Assembly: GCA_051747265.1 (NCBI GenBank)
Contig: JBNJFY010000001.1
Location: forward strand, 372,001 to 436,000
DNA length: 64,000 nt
Reading direction: 5' to 3'
DNA from: JBNJFY01 sp051747265
GTDB taxonomy: Bacteria; Bacteroidota; Rhodothermia; Balneolales; Balneolaceae
Below, one piece after another: positions 27,290-35,810 of the stretch. Positions within the stretch are counted from its first letter, which is position 1. Every line of letters begins with the position of its first letter. The notes under the pieces are model-generated. The model saw only the letters and a program-made list of their open reading frames with translations, had not been told where the DNA came from and searched no databases. The translations under genes and the position numbers were made by a program.

Positions 27290-30200
27290 TTAGTTTAAGA
27301 TTCCTCGCCCATCCCATTCGATGCGATCAATCTTCATGATTTGATCGATCACAGAGACGGGGCGTTTATTTTTATCAAAATCGTGAACGTACCAGTTCAG
27401 CTTCCCTTTTTTATCGCCTTCCTGGATTATTTTGTCGGATCCATATTTGATCGTTTTGGCCGTACCAATGCGTACCGGCTGTTCATTATCCGGCCAGTCA
27501 ATCATCAGATCGTTATCATCCGCGGAATAGTGGTGAAATTCCTCAAAATGGGCATCGGCTTCATCATCATTGACCGATTTATCCGCTGCGGTTACCAGCG
27601 CATCCGGCACAATGTATAGGCTCGTTTTGTCCGGACTGGAAAACATCTGAAAGTCGCCGCGCAAGGTGTCTTTTTGGATCCCATCATCAGGATCAATGGT
27701 TACTTCCTCGACGGTGCCCAGGTAGATTAGGGTGTCGTCGTTGGGGTTGCTTCTTAAATATTGATCCCAAATTTCAGTGTGATAACTGGCTAATTCTGGA
27801 TGATTTTTCTGTAGCCAAACTTTGAGTGTAATCATCCGCGGGGTTTCATCGATCTGATCAACCCATTCATTAAATTCAGCGATTACCTTATTAACTTCTG
27901 ATTCAGAAAGTGTTATTGGATTTTCGCGGGTAATAAATGCGTCTTTAAATGCTTTCTTGGGTCCAACTTTTTCAACCGGATCAAACATATCCTCTCTACC
28001 CTGTATTTTGTCTTTATACAAGCGAAAGGCATTTCTGATTTCCTTTTGAGTAGTTGCATTCAAAAACAGTTCCGCTAGAGCTTGCTCCTGTTTCGAATAT
28101 TTACCCTTATTGGATCCGCTGAACATGTCGGCTTCCTTCATAAATTGTTCAACGGTATCGATCCCATCCGACTGCTTTACTTTGACTGTAATATCAACAG
28201 CTTTTTGAATCTGATCTGTAATATCTGACTTGGTACCTATGAATGGGATTACATTACCATAGCTGCGTTCTAATCCTGCACGAACGGTATGGGGTAATCG
28301 CATGAAATACTGCAGTGCATTTTCGTTTTCATCACTATCAAATACCAATCCAGCAAAGACAGACTTTAGAAACTCCTTCCCCTCTGCTGTTAGGCCATCG
28401 TTATCAATCAATCCATCACGGTCTAAATCTTTGAATTGGTCTAGGATCCGTGGGCCGGTACTATCTAGCACCTCACCAAGCGTTTCGCCTGGGGATTGAT
28501 TAATCAAGTTACCTATGATCTGCTTTTTTGTAGCTGGCAGATTGCGAACAAACGCTTTCGCCTGGTCAATTCGATTCATCTTTGCTTGACTGGTATCTAC
28601 CACATTGCCCAGCTCAACAGCTCGTTCATCACTCACATCTAACTTGCGTACCAACACCGGTTTGTCATAGCCTTTCACTTCCTCTGCTTTCAAACCATAC
28701 TGCGAAGCGTTATCAATCAAATATTGCCGGTACTCTTTCGCCTTTCCGGGATGTTCGTTATAGGCAATCTTCATTGCCAAAGTACGTCCATTACCCTGTA
28801 TTACCTGACCGTCTGGCAAGACCGTAGGCGCTCCATTAAAGGCTAGATTACCCTGTGTTATGCTTTCCGGTTTTAGGTTTTTGGCTATGAACTTAGGTTG
28901 AGCACATAGCGATTCACTAGCTCTGTTACGGGGCTGCCCCTTACTGATTCGGTGATCACTATTTTTGCTACAGTCTGGATTATGAGAAGCAATCAGTTGA
29001 TCCGCTTCCATTATGGCATATTCACCAGATTCAGAAATCGATCCATCGGCTTTAAAATCAACCGTTACACTTTTACCTGAATCTGCTTTTTGAGGGGCCT
29101 TACTCTCCTTAGTCTTGGATTGCCCTGGGGTGTCATAAAGAACAGCAAATACCTCTGCAATCCATTCTTCCAACAGTGGGTCCACCTTTTTCAACAGCTT
29201 GGTACCGGGGTACATCTGCCCACTGTAGCTAGATTTGGTTAGGTAATCATGGGGGATGTTTTGTTGATCACATCGGAACTTAACCCATGCTTCAAAGGTC
29301 CGCGCAAAGATCTCATTTCGGCGCTTCCAGTAATCCCCCTCAACGGCATGGACACGCTCACAAAAAGCCGTGTACTGTCCATCCTTGCGGATCAACAGCG
29401 TTTTTAAAATTTCTTCGGTCTTGCCAACCAATCCCGGTTGTTGCAGTAAATCTTCATCTACGGTCTTTCGAATCGACCGACCACCGGTTAACCAACGTTT
29501 CAACTCTGCAGATAGAACATTATCCAAAGCATGTCCATACTCATGAGCCAGCGATCCTTTTCCATGCTCTTTGGTAAGGTTAATTACCGGTGATTTCTGT
29601 GGCTCGTAATGAGCTGCAGCCAGACCACGGCCACGGGCACCAAAGGCCATTCCCAAATCACCTCTCAAACCAATTTCACTGTGCTTTATCCCTAATAGCT
29701 CAGATAAATTATGGAATGCCTGCATAGTCCAGGCTAAATATTCGGTACTGTCTTTTTCACTCATCCAGTTACCGAACTCAATCCCTTTCAGATTGAATTC
29801 CTTTAGGGCTTCATCCGTGTTGTAATGCCATGGTTCGGGTGTAAATGGCACATCGATACTGTCCATCATCCAATGTTGATCGGCACGATTCCCATGGTAC
29901 ACCTCACCGGCGGCCTCTTTTTTCTCAATCGCAATTTTGGGATTCGATCGCCCATCCTCTATAGGTTCCAGCAAGTTTTCATCAACGTTCATTTTATAAC
30001 CTGCTGCATGGCCAGGCATATCCCGAATAACTAAAACCGTGTTATCATCGACATAGTAGCTAACTTCGCCTTTGTGCTTTGTTTCTATCGAAGATGCAAT
30101 TCGTGATCTTTTCTCCCACTTTACCCGATCGCCTTTCTGGAATCGTCTCTTTGGTGGGTTTTTACGCTGTTTTCGGGTAAACTGAACCTCCATTTCGCGC

Positions 30201-30754
30201 GGGCATTCCTCGAACCGGTTCTTTTCCGATTGGACAAAGCCCTCAGCAACTTTCAATTCAATATCCGGTAGGTGAACCAGCATTGAATTACCCTTGTACG
30301 CTCCGTCTTTGGTAGCATGGAGGACGTACCAGAACATCACCGGTTGCTCCTTGCACCAGTTATGGAAAGCCTCAAGCTCGGACACCTTAACACGGCTCAT
30401 GGTGGCGCTGTCCAGGATGATGAATTTGATATCCGCGAACTTTACAGCCGCTTTCAACTCATCGAATCCATTGAAATCATCTACAAATAGATTGGGATGC
30501 TCTGCCTTGAGACGCTTGATTTTACCCTGCATGGATGGACCGGCTCCCTCCTCACTGGAAGCGTACAACCCCTTACCTAGCAGACCGGCCAACACAAACG
30601 CAAGGTCAACCGCAAAGGTGGATTTACCGGACCCTTTCGGACCCCAAATCACACCACTTGCGTTTACGGGAATCTCCCCCAACACGGTTCCATACGGATC
30701 CGGCAAGGTTATTCCCTGAAATTGCTTTTGTGCTAACTCAGTCGTGCTAATCAT
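27290..30754 (-). CDS. ATPase fused to polyvalent-protein domains (LPD1, DdrB/ParB-like)
   Basis: A 1154-aa multidomain protein. Residues 1-175 are a RecA/AAA_24-type P-loop domain: Walker A GPKGSGKST (38-46), Walker B FIILD (D115). A short SH3/KOW-like part (RRFQKGDRVKWE, ~205-265) follows. Residues ~290-420 match LPD1, with LRGDLGMAFGARGRGLAAAHYEP and the zincin-like HEYGH (404-408). Residues ~590-760 resemble the ParB-like DdrB domain (TVLPDGQVIQGNGRTLAMKIA), followed by helical DdrB-type sequence. The C-terminus is unassigned. Polyvalent proteins are usually carried into the new host with DNA. Here the ATPase is at the position where a packaging ATPase is expected, but it lacks a clear HerA/FtsK signature. 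Confidence 0.75.
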   Translation of the reverse strand: MISTTELAQKQFQGITLPDPYGTVLGEIPVNASGVIWGPKGSGKSTFAVDLAFVLAGLLGKGLYASSEEGAGPSMQGKIKRLKAEHPNLFVDDFNGFDELKAAVKFADIKFIILDSATMSRVKVSELEAFHNWCKEQPVMFWYVLHATKDGAYKGNSMLVHLPDIELKVAEGFVQSEKNRFEECPREMEVQFTRKQRKNPPKRRFQKGDRVKWEKRSRIASSIETKHKGEVSYYVDDNTVLVIRDMPGHAAGYKMNVDENLLEPIEDGRSNPKIAIEKKEAAGEVYHGNRADQHWMMDSIDVPFTPEPWHYNTDEALKEFNLKGIEFGNWMSEKDSTEYLAWTMQAFHNLSELLGIKHSEIGLRGDLGMAFGARGRGLAAAHYEPQKSPVINLTKEHGKGSLAHEYGHALDNVLSAELKRWLTGGRSIRKTVDEDLLQQPGLVGKTEEILKTLLIRKDGQYTAFCERVHAVEGDYWKRRNEIFARTFEAWVKFRCDQQNIPHDYLTKSSYSGQMYPGTKLLKKVDPLLEEWIAEVFAVLYDTPGQSKTKESKAPQKADSGKSVTVDFKADGSISESGEYAIMEADQLIASHNPDCSKNSDHRISKGQPRNRASESLCAQPKFIAKNLKPESITQGNLAFNGAPTVLPDGQVIQGNGRTLAMKIAYNEHPGKAKEYRQYLIDNASQYGLKAEEVKGYDKPVLVRKLDVSDERAVELGNVVDTSQAKMNRIDQAKAFVRNLPATKKQIIGNLINQSPGETLGEVLDSTGPRILDQFKDLDRDGLIDNDGLTAEGKEFLKSVFAGLVFDSDENENALQYFMRLPHTVRAGLERSYGNVIPFIGTKSDITDQIQKAVDITVKVKQSDGIDTVEQFMKEADMFSGSNKGKYSKQEQALAELFLNATTQKEIRNAFRLYKDKIQGREDMFDPVEKVGPKKAFKDAFITRENPITLSESEVNKVIAEFNEWVDQIDETPRMITLKVWLQKNHPELASYHTEIWDQYLRSNPNDDTLIYLGTVEEVTIDPDDGIQKDTLRGDFQMFSSPDKTSLYIVPDALVTAADKSVNDDEADAHFEEFHHYSADDNDLMIDWPDNEQPVRIGTAKTIKYGSDKIIQEGDKKGKLNWYVHDFDKNKRPVSVIDQIMKIDRIEWDGRGILN

Positions 30755-30765
30755 AGCTAAGCGAT

Positions 30766-31536
30766 TTACCGATTTAAATACCAGATTGCGCCTCCGATGA
30801 GCAGTACCGCGCCGCCCACAGTTGCGTATCCAACAGGGCTTTGAATGCGCTCTACTAGGGATTTCGTGCTACTAGTCATGATCTGTTGTTTGCCGCTAGG
30901 TGCTGCTGTCTCCGTTTTGACGGCAGGCTTATCTTTTGCCTTTCCTGCATAAAACTCAAAATCCTGTATATAGAAACTGTCCCCTTTTCTACCTTTCGTA
31001 TAGAGATACAGCTTAATGGGATCATTAATTTGATCCTTCCAAAACTTAAAGCTGTACGAAATCCGTTCTAAGTCATTTCCCGGAGTCTTAAATTTATTCG
31101 TGGTAACCTTGTCAGACCGGACCTCCCCAAAATTACCTTTTCTCGATGTAGGACGATGATTACTAGAATTATCCAGCTCACTTGACAGTGCAATCTGGGG
31201 TGATCCAGTACGAGCTTGAACATACAGATCTAATGTATACCACTGCTTAGTGTCTGGAACTAATCTATCTATTAGAAACTTTACTCGAGAGAATTTCCAC
31301 CCCGTCTTCTCTATTTCAATAACCCGTTTCCCATCCTCAATAAAAGAATTATGGTTATACAGTTTTAGACTATTATTAAATGTTTTAGAATCAGCTATAC
31401 CACTGATACCCGATAAACCCGTCGCGCCTAAAAATCGCTGTTTTTTGTTCACTAGGCTAAGATTAGCACTCCCTAAATTGGATCCACACGATGCGCATCC
31501 TTGACCGTTTAGATATCGTTGTCTCGATGTATTCAT
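30766..31536 (-). CDS. Tail-anchored protein with beta-sandwich domain (vertex/spike paralogue)
   Basis: A 256-aa protein. The N-terminus has RYLNG and, at 34-38, RFLGA, with two CxxC-type Cys (CASC). Residues ~70-200 form a beta-sandwich related to the 401-aa gene nearby: both share HRPTSRxGxxxE, ISYSFKxWKxxI and LYLYTxGxxGDSFYI. The C-terminus is one membrane span followed by YLNR. It is likely a virion membrane-anchored surface protein. Confidence 0.6.
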   Translation of the reverse strand: MNTSRQRYLNGQGCASCGSNLGSANLSLVNKKQRFLGATGLSGISGIADSKTFNNSLKLYNHNSFIEDGKRVIEIEKTGWKFSRVKFLIDRLVPDTKQWYTLDLYVQARTGSPQIALSSELDNSSNHRPTSRKGNFGEVRSDKVTTNKFKTPGNDLERISYSFKFWKDQINDPIKLYLYTKGRKGDSFYIQDFEFYAGKAKDKPAVKTETAAPSGKQQIMTSSTKSLVERIQSPVGYATVGGAVLLIGGAIWYLNR

Positions 31537-31539
31537 AAT

Positions 31540-31920
31540 CTATTTGATTAGTTTAGATAGAATTAGTCCGGTTAATACGCCCGCTGCCAAAGGCACTCCA
31601 TAGCCAATCATTTTTTTACTCGTCTTGGACGATCCAGATGGCAACACCATTTTCCGAATTAGCTTTTCTGTATTTACCGTATTTAGATATTCGTTTAACG
31701 CCTCTTCGTGTTTACGATAGGCATCTCTGGTTGCTGTTTTGTCTTTTGCATACCCAGTTTGAATTAATGCCTCTGTCAAAATGTAAGGCTGGCTTTTGCT
31801 AGTCACCTGGTCAGCTGTCTTTGCTACCCATTTCCACAGGTCAAATTCCTCGCTATTAAAATCAGACGTTTCTGACTCCGACAATATTTGGGCATCCTCT
31901 ATGTCCAATTCGTAATTCAT
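31540..31920 (-). CDS. Small tail-anchored protein
   Basis: A 126-aa protein with an acidic N-terminus (ELDIEDAQILSESETSDFNSEEF), a helical centre and a C-terminal membrane span (MIGYGVPLAAGVLTGLILSKLIK). It overlaps nothing and is 3 bp from the neighbour. No family recognised; part of the membrane-protein row. Confidence 0.55.
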   Translation of the reverse strand: MNYELDIEDAQILSESETSDFNSEEFDLWKWVAKTADQVTSKSQPYILTEALIQTGYAKDKTATRDAYRKHEEALNEYLNTVNTEKLIRKMVLPSGSSKTSKKMIGYGVPLAAGVLTGLILSKLIK

Positions 31921-32583
31921 CTATTTCTCCAAATTGTTCGACAGTCGAGTAAATGATTTTTTTATCGTTTCTCGATTACTAAACACGATATACCCAAATG
32001 CCAGCCCTAAGATGGTCTTGCCGATGGAGTTAAAATTGGCGGCTACATTTCCCAATCCACCATCAGTATCCAGTATAGACGGGGCCGGTTTTGAGTAAAT
32101 CCCAGCATCGCGACCGGTTTTCAGATCTGTAATCAGCTGGATTGGCTGGCTCACATAGACCGGTTTACGGTTGTTGAAATTGTACTCTCCATCCGCGCTA
32201 ACCCCTTCTTCATATACCTCTAGCACGATCCAGCTTTTTGAATTTGGCCGGTAATCGGGCTTTAGAGTCAGACGATTAGAACCCACACAGCCATTTAGCG
32301 CATCGGTATTGATCGACACATGACCAAGTATCCGGGGGGTATCAACATAATGCTCCCTGGCTACTACAACAGCGTTGGGACACGTCAATGTGCTCAATGG
32401 ATAGCGCAAAAAGTACCCTGCATTCCCCGCCGTCTCCACCTCCACGTCAATGGACATGGGCACACCTTTAGGCGGCAACCCCTGAGCCGGATATCGCTTT
32501 GTAATGGCTACAGATTTAATCTGCAGCGCAAAAAAGCTATCCTCTACATCGGAATCTGATAATATGTAGCGTTCAGCATTCAT
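31921..32583 (-). CDS. Tail-anchored virion protein candidate
   Basis: A 220-aa protein: beta-rich ectodomain (MSIDVEVETAGNAGYFLRYPLSTLTC, SWIVLEVYEEGVSADGEYNFNNRKPVYV) and a hydrophobic span near 190-206 (IGKTILGLAFGYIVFSN) with a basic tail. It begins ERYILSD, a weak form of the shared motif. It starts 1 base after the next stop, typical of a structural operon. Confidence 0.5.
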   Translation of the reverse strand: MNAERYILSDSDVEDSFFALQIKSVAITKRYPAQGLPPKGVPMSIDVEVETAGNAGYFLRYPLSTLTCPNAVVVAREHYVDTPRILGHVSINTDALNGCVGSNRLTLKPDYRPNSKSWIVLEVYEEGVSADGEYNFNNRKPVYVSQPIQLITDLKTGRDAGIYSKPAPSILDTDGGLGNVAANFNSIGKTILGLAFGYIVFSNRETIKKSFTRLSNNLEK

Positions 32584-32587
32584 CTAC

Positions 32588-33793
32588 TTACTTCATCGTT
32601 TTCATATAGATTCCAGCGGCCACCAAAACAGCTAATGTTACACCGCCAAAGACCACGATATTTTTGTTCCCTTTTTGGTCGCCACTTTCCGTTTCGGGAT
32701 CCTCCGTTGTGGTGACCGACAACTCTCGTTTCGGGGCGGGCTCCTTCTTACCCGCTGGTTTCCCAGGTGCGATAATCGGTACAGAGCCATCGGCTGGGGT
32801 GCGTTTGGTTATAGGGACCTTATCATCCAGCTCCTCAAGTTTGTTGTCTAGTTTCAGCTCAAAATCTTTAGCGGTTTTCATACTGCCAGTCTTTGGTTTT
32901 GGCGCTGGTTGGGGTTGGGGTTTTGGCTTGGGTGCAGGCTTGGGCTTGGGCCTTGGTTTTGGAGCCGGTTTAGGTGATTCAATCACCGGTTTAAGTTTAT
33001 AACGATTACTGGGATCGGGCTTAGGCTTAGGCTTAGGCTTAGGCTTTGGCTTGGGCTTTGGCTTGGGCTTGGGCTTAGGCTTAGGCTTGGGCTTGGGCTT
33101 GGGCTTGGGCTTGGGCTTGGGCTTGGGCTTTGGCTTAGGCTTTGGCTTGGGCTTGGGCTTAGGCTTAGGCTTGGGCTTGGGCTTGGGCTTGGGCTTGGGC
33201 TTCGGCTTAGGTGACTCAATAACCGGTTTGAGCTCATATCGATTATGGGTACTCCTAGGCTTCGGATTGGGTTTTGGTTTTTCTACTCGAAAAGCCAACT
33301 TACCTGCGTACAGTTTGTAATCATGTATATAGAAACTATCTCCTATATCTCCATTAGTGTACAAGTACAATGATAACGGACTGGTGATTTTGTTTTTCCA
33401 AATCTTAAAGGAATACGATATACGAACCCAATCTTTAGATAATTTTTTATACCGGTTTGTGCTCCATTTCCCACTCACATTTTCAGAATAATCGCCATAT
33501 CGTGATGTCGGACGGTGATGTCCTTGACTAGGCAATTCGGCGCTAAATCCCACTTCGGGAATACCTTCGCGCGCCTTAGCGATTACCTCTATTGTATACC
33601 ATTTTTTCGGCTTTGGTCTGAATGTTCCTAGTTGGAATTTTATTCGTGACCGTTTCCATTTCTCGACAATCTGAACATAACGTCCGGTTTCATCCCGACC
33701 TATTATATGGTTATTGCCAATTAGGTTCGCAATACGATAATTTCCTAACATTATATCTGTATCAGCGCCTAAAAACTTATATATAGGTTTCAT
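32588..33793 (-). CDS. Stalked tail-anchored protein with ~32 Lys-Pro repeats
   Basis: A 401-aa protein. It starts MKPIYKFLGADTD. Residues ~40-165 are a beta-sandwich paralogous to that of the 256-aa neighbour. Residues ~196-259 are an uninterrupted KP dipeptide run, bounded on both sides by NRYxLKPVIESPKP, followed by a shorter Pro-rich part, a charged segment and a C-terminal membrane span (IVVFGGVTLAVLVAAGIYMKTMK). A Lys-Pro run forms a rigid rod, like the stalk of TonB. The likely role is a membrane-anchored spike on a long stalk. The third base of the codons varies within the repeat, so it is old enough to have drifted or is selected at protein level. Confidence 0.65.
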   Translation of the reverse strand: MKPIYKFLGADTDIMLGNYRIANLIGNNHIIGRDETGRYVQIVEKWKRSRIKFQLGTFRPKPKKWYTIEVIAKAREGIPEVGFSAELPSQGHHRPTSRYGDYSENVSGKWSTNRYKKLSKDWVRISYSFKIWKNKITSPLSLYLYTNGDIGDSFYIHDYKLYAGKLAFRVEKPKPNPKPRSTHNRYELKPVIESPKPKPKPKPKPKPKPKPKPKPKPKPKPKPKPKPKPKPKPKPKPKPKPKPKPKPKPKPKPKPKPKPDPSNRYKLKPVIESPKPAPKPRPKPKPAPKPKPQPQPAPKPKTGSMKTAKDFELKLDNKLEELDDKVPITKRTPADGSVPIIAPGKPAGKKEPAPKRELSVTTTEDPETESGDQKGNKNIVVFGGVTLAVLVAAGIYMKTMK

Positions 33794-34041
33794 TTCCTAC
33801 TCCGCTTAATTGCAATAATCGCAATTACCAGTACTGCTACGCCCACCCCGCCATAAATCACATACTCTTTGCGCTGCTCTGCCTTTTCCTTGGCAATTCG
33901 AGCGCGTTCAGCAGCTTCTTGTTTACGCTTACGCACCGTTTCTTCGCGCTCCTGTTCCGTTGTAGCGACTGCTACCATCACCGGCGCGGGCATAACCTCA
34001 CCTAGAAAGCGAGGTTTATTTTGATGCGTAACTAAATTCAT
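33790..34041 (-). CDS. Very small tail-anchored protein with basic helix
   Basis: An 83-aa protein: PRFLGEVMP motif, a long charged helix (TTEQEREETVRKRKQEAAERARIAKEKAEQRKE) and a C-terminal membrane span with KRSRK. It overlaps the upstream 120-aa gene by one base and the next gene by four. Unknown function. Confidence 0.55.
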   Translation of the reverse strand: MNLVTHQNKPRFLGEVMPAPVMVAVATTEQEREETVRKRKQEAAERARIAKEKAEQRKEYVIYGGVGVAVLVIAIIAIKRSRK

Positions 34042-34403
34042 TACTTAATAGCCTTCATTAACAAGACCGTAAACAGCAATCCACCGAGCCCATAAGCTCC
34101 ATACTTGATTAGCTGCTCGTTGCTAGTGCCTTGCTGTGGCTGTTGAACCACATATTGCGGTTGCCCACCGCCTCCGTTGCTATCCTTAGTAGCCTCAACT
34201 AATTCGGCTGTTTCTCCTGTTACCAGCCCAATGCTTTGCATAATATTGCTTACACGATCGGTCCAATGTGGCTTGATACCAGCGGCTTTAACTGGATCAG
34301 TACCGGATTTTGCTTTCTTGGATGCCAGATCCTTATCCGTAATGGGATTTATGGTAACCGTAGGCACTTCCGCAGTGTCAACTTCTCCTAAATATCTACT
34401 CAT
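34041..34403 (-). CDS. Small tail-anchored protein starting MSRYLGE
   Basis: A 120-aa protein: MSRYLGEVDTAEV motif, a linker rich in Lys/Asp, a Gly/Gln-rich spacer (NGGGGQPQYVVQQPQQG) and a C-terminal membrane span (GAYGLGGLLFTVLLMKAIK). Part of the tail-anchored row; no family recognised. Confidence 0.55.
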   Translation of the reverse strand: MSRYLGEVDTAEVPTVTINPITDKDLASKKAKSGTDPVKAAGIKPHWTDRVSNIMQSIGLVTGETAELVEATKDSNGGGGQPQYVVQQPQQGTSNEQLIKYGAYGLGGLLFTVLLMKAIK

Positions 34404-34407
34404 AACG

Positions 34408-34782
34408 CTACTTCTTTCGTTTTAAAATGACATACGTTCCACCACCGATAACTATCAGCGCGCCAACGCCAACCAAGGCGTACATAACAGCGCTAGACGC
34501 TGATTGCTGAGTTTTAGCCGTACTCACTACACGGTCTTGAGCCACTTGTAGCAGCTCTTCTTTCTCTTCCAAAAATTGTTCGCGTTGTTGCTCCTGCTCC
34601 TTAGCTTGCTTACACAGCGCTTTTGATTTTGACCGCTTTGCCCGACAATTTTTAAGGGCGCCAAAAATCTTTCCCGTACAGTCTTTATCTACATGTTTGC
34701 ACGGATCATTCTTTTTCCAGTCTCCACCGGATAGCTCGGTTCCGTTTAGATACTTTGGTTTTTTGGCTACTAAACTCATCAC
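34408..34782 (-). CDS. Small tail-anchored Cys-containing protein
   Basis: A 124-aa protein with KKPKYLNGTELSG at the N-terminus, Cys residues in DPCKHVDKDCTGKIFGALKNCRAKR, a heptad-rich helix (EQQREQFLEEKEELLQVAQDRVV) and a C-terminal membrane span with KRKK. Four-base overlap with the transglutaminase-like gene. Unknown function. Confidence 0.55.
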   Translation of the reverse strand: MMSLVAKKPKYLNGTELSGGDWKKNDPCKHVDKDCTGKIFGALKNCRAKRSKSKALCKQAKEQEQQREQFLEEKEELLQVAQDRVVSTAKTQQSASSAVMYALVGVGALIVIGGGTYVILKRKK

Positions 34783-35699
34783 GTTATCGCATAAATTGAT
34801 ATTCCAATTGCTGCTAGGCCAACTACCCCCGCACCTGCATATAGCAGTGTATTAGATTTCGACTTACCAGCTAACCAACTAGGTCGGATTTGGCCATAGG
34901 TGTTAATCTCGGTCACCGCGTCTGGGTGCTGATTAATCACGGTGAGCATCTGTTTTAATTCCCCGGTAGTAGCTGTTTTTATATTCTCTTCCTCTACCCC
35001 ACGGGCCACTACGGCCTTACGCAAGGCGGAACGTTCTTTTATATGGCTATTATCCGCCTTGGGAATTAGTTGGGAGGCTTGTTTACCTACGCTTAAACCG
35101 GTGCTAACCAGGGTCGCTATACTCACTGGATCGAATCCCAGCATTTCTTCTTCGCCGTCCATGTCAACGGTCTTAGCGCCGTGGATTCGATGCTCCGGCA
35201 CCTCTGCACCGGCATGGCTGTGCAGGGTGGTATCAAAGGGGATCCACTGACCATTGGCCTTATACAGTACATATACATGGGTCCAGGCGTCGGGGTCTTT
35301 CCGACTAGCCTTAATCACCTTGAATTTGGTAGGAACGCCCAACGATCCCAGCAACGCACTGGCTAAGATGGAATGATCATCACAATCACCATACCCGCGC
35401 TGAATTGTCTTTCGGGCTGACTGCACCCACTCTACACCGATGGGGTCGCGTACATAATCAATGTTGTTGTGGATCCACTTGTAAATAGCATTGGCAATGG
35501 CGTTGTAATCGCGCCGGTTGGCTCTGCCGGTCCTTGGATCAGCGGTAATATTGCGGGTCATGTTGACCGCTGCATCCCGGATGGCTGGATCCTGCTTGCC
35601 TTCATTGGCCAGCTCTACCATAGTTCCCAATACCGAATCTAATCCGGGGTAGGAACTGCGTTCGATGCTGCCGATATGATTGCGTATGGCTGCGTTCAT
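34779..35699 (-). CDS. Tail-anchored transglutaminase-like cysteine peptidase
   Basis: A 306-aa protein. A transglutaminase/papain-like core has C106 in GYGDCDDHSILASALL, H141 in AWTHVYVLY and D156 in WIPFDTTLH, the Cys-His-Asp triad. The C-terminus has a membrane span (LLYAGAGVVGLAAIGISIYAIT). It is first in the row of membrane proteins. It may process or cross-link virion proteins, or cut cell-wall peptides. The triad is seen; the substrate is not known. Confidence 0.72.
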   Translation of the reverse strand: MNAAIRNHIGSIERSSYPGLDSVLGTMVELANEGKQDPAIRDAAVNMTRNITADPRTGRANRRDYNAIANAIYKWIHNNIDYVRDPIGVEWVQSARKTIQRGYGDCDDHSILASALLGSLGVPTKFKVIKASRKDPDAWTHVYVLYKANGQWIPFDTTLHSHAGAEVPEHRIHGAKTVDMDGEEEMLGFDPVSIATLVSTGLSVGKQASQLIPKADNSHIKERSALRKAVVARGVEEENIKTATTGELKQMLTVINQHPDAVTEINTYGQIRPSWLAGKSKSNTLLYAGAGVVGLAAIGISIYAIT

Positions 35700-35810
35700 T
35701 CAGGGGGTCAGTGTTCAGTGTGTCAGTGGGTCACTTGCTTGAAAGTGAAATGAGTAGCTAAAGCCCTGGGGGCCTTAGCTACTCTGCTGCGTGTGCAGAC
35801 GATTGAGATT

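Noticed and set aside
33010..33220. A possible CRISPR-like array of GGCTTG repeats
   Set aside because: No spacers; it is a continuous codon repeat inside a gene.
33051..33320. A plus-strand frame rich in Gly-Leu repeats and a minus-strand Ser-Pro frame
   Set aside because: Both are shadows of the Lys-Pro codon repeat in the 401-aa gene; the 6-bp repeat leaves all frames open.
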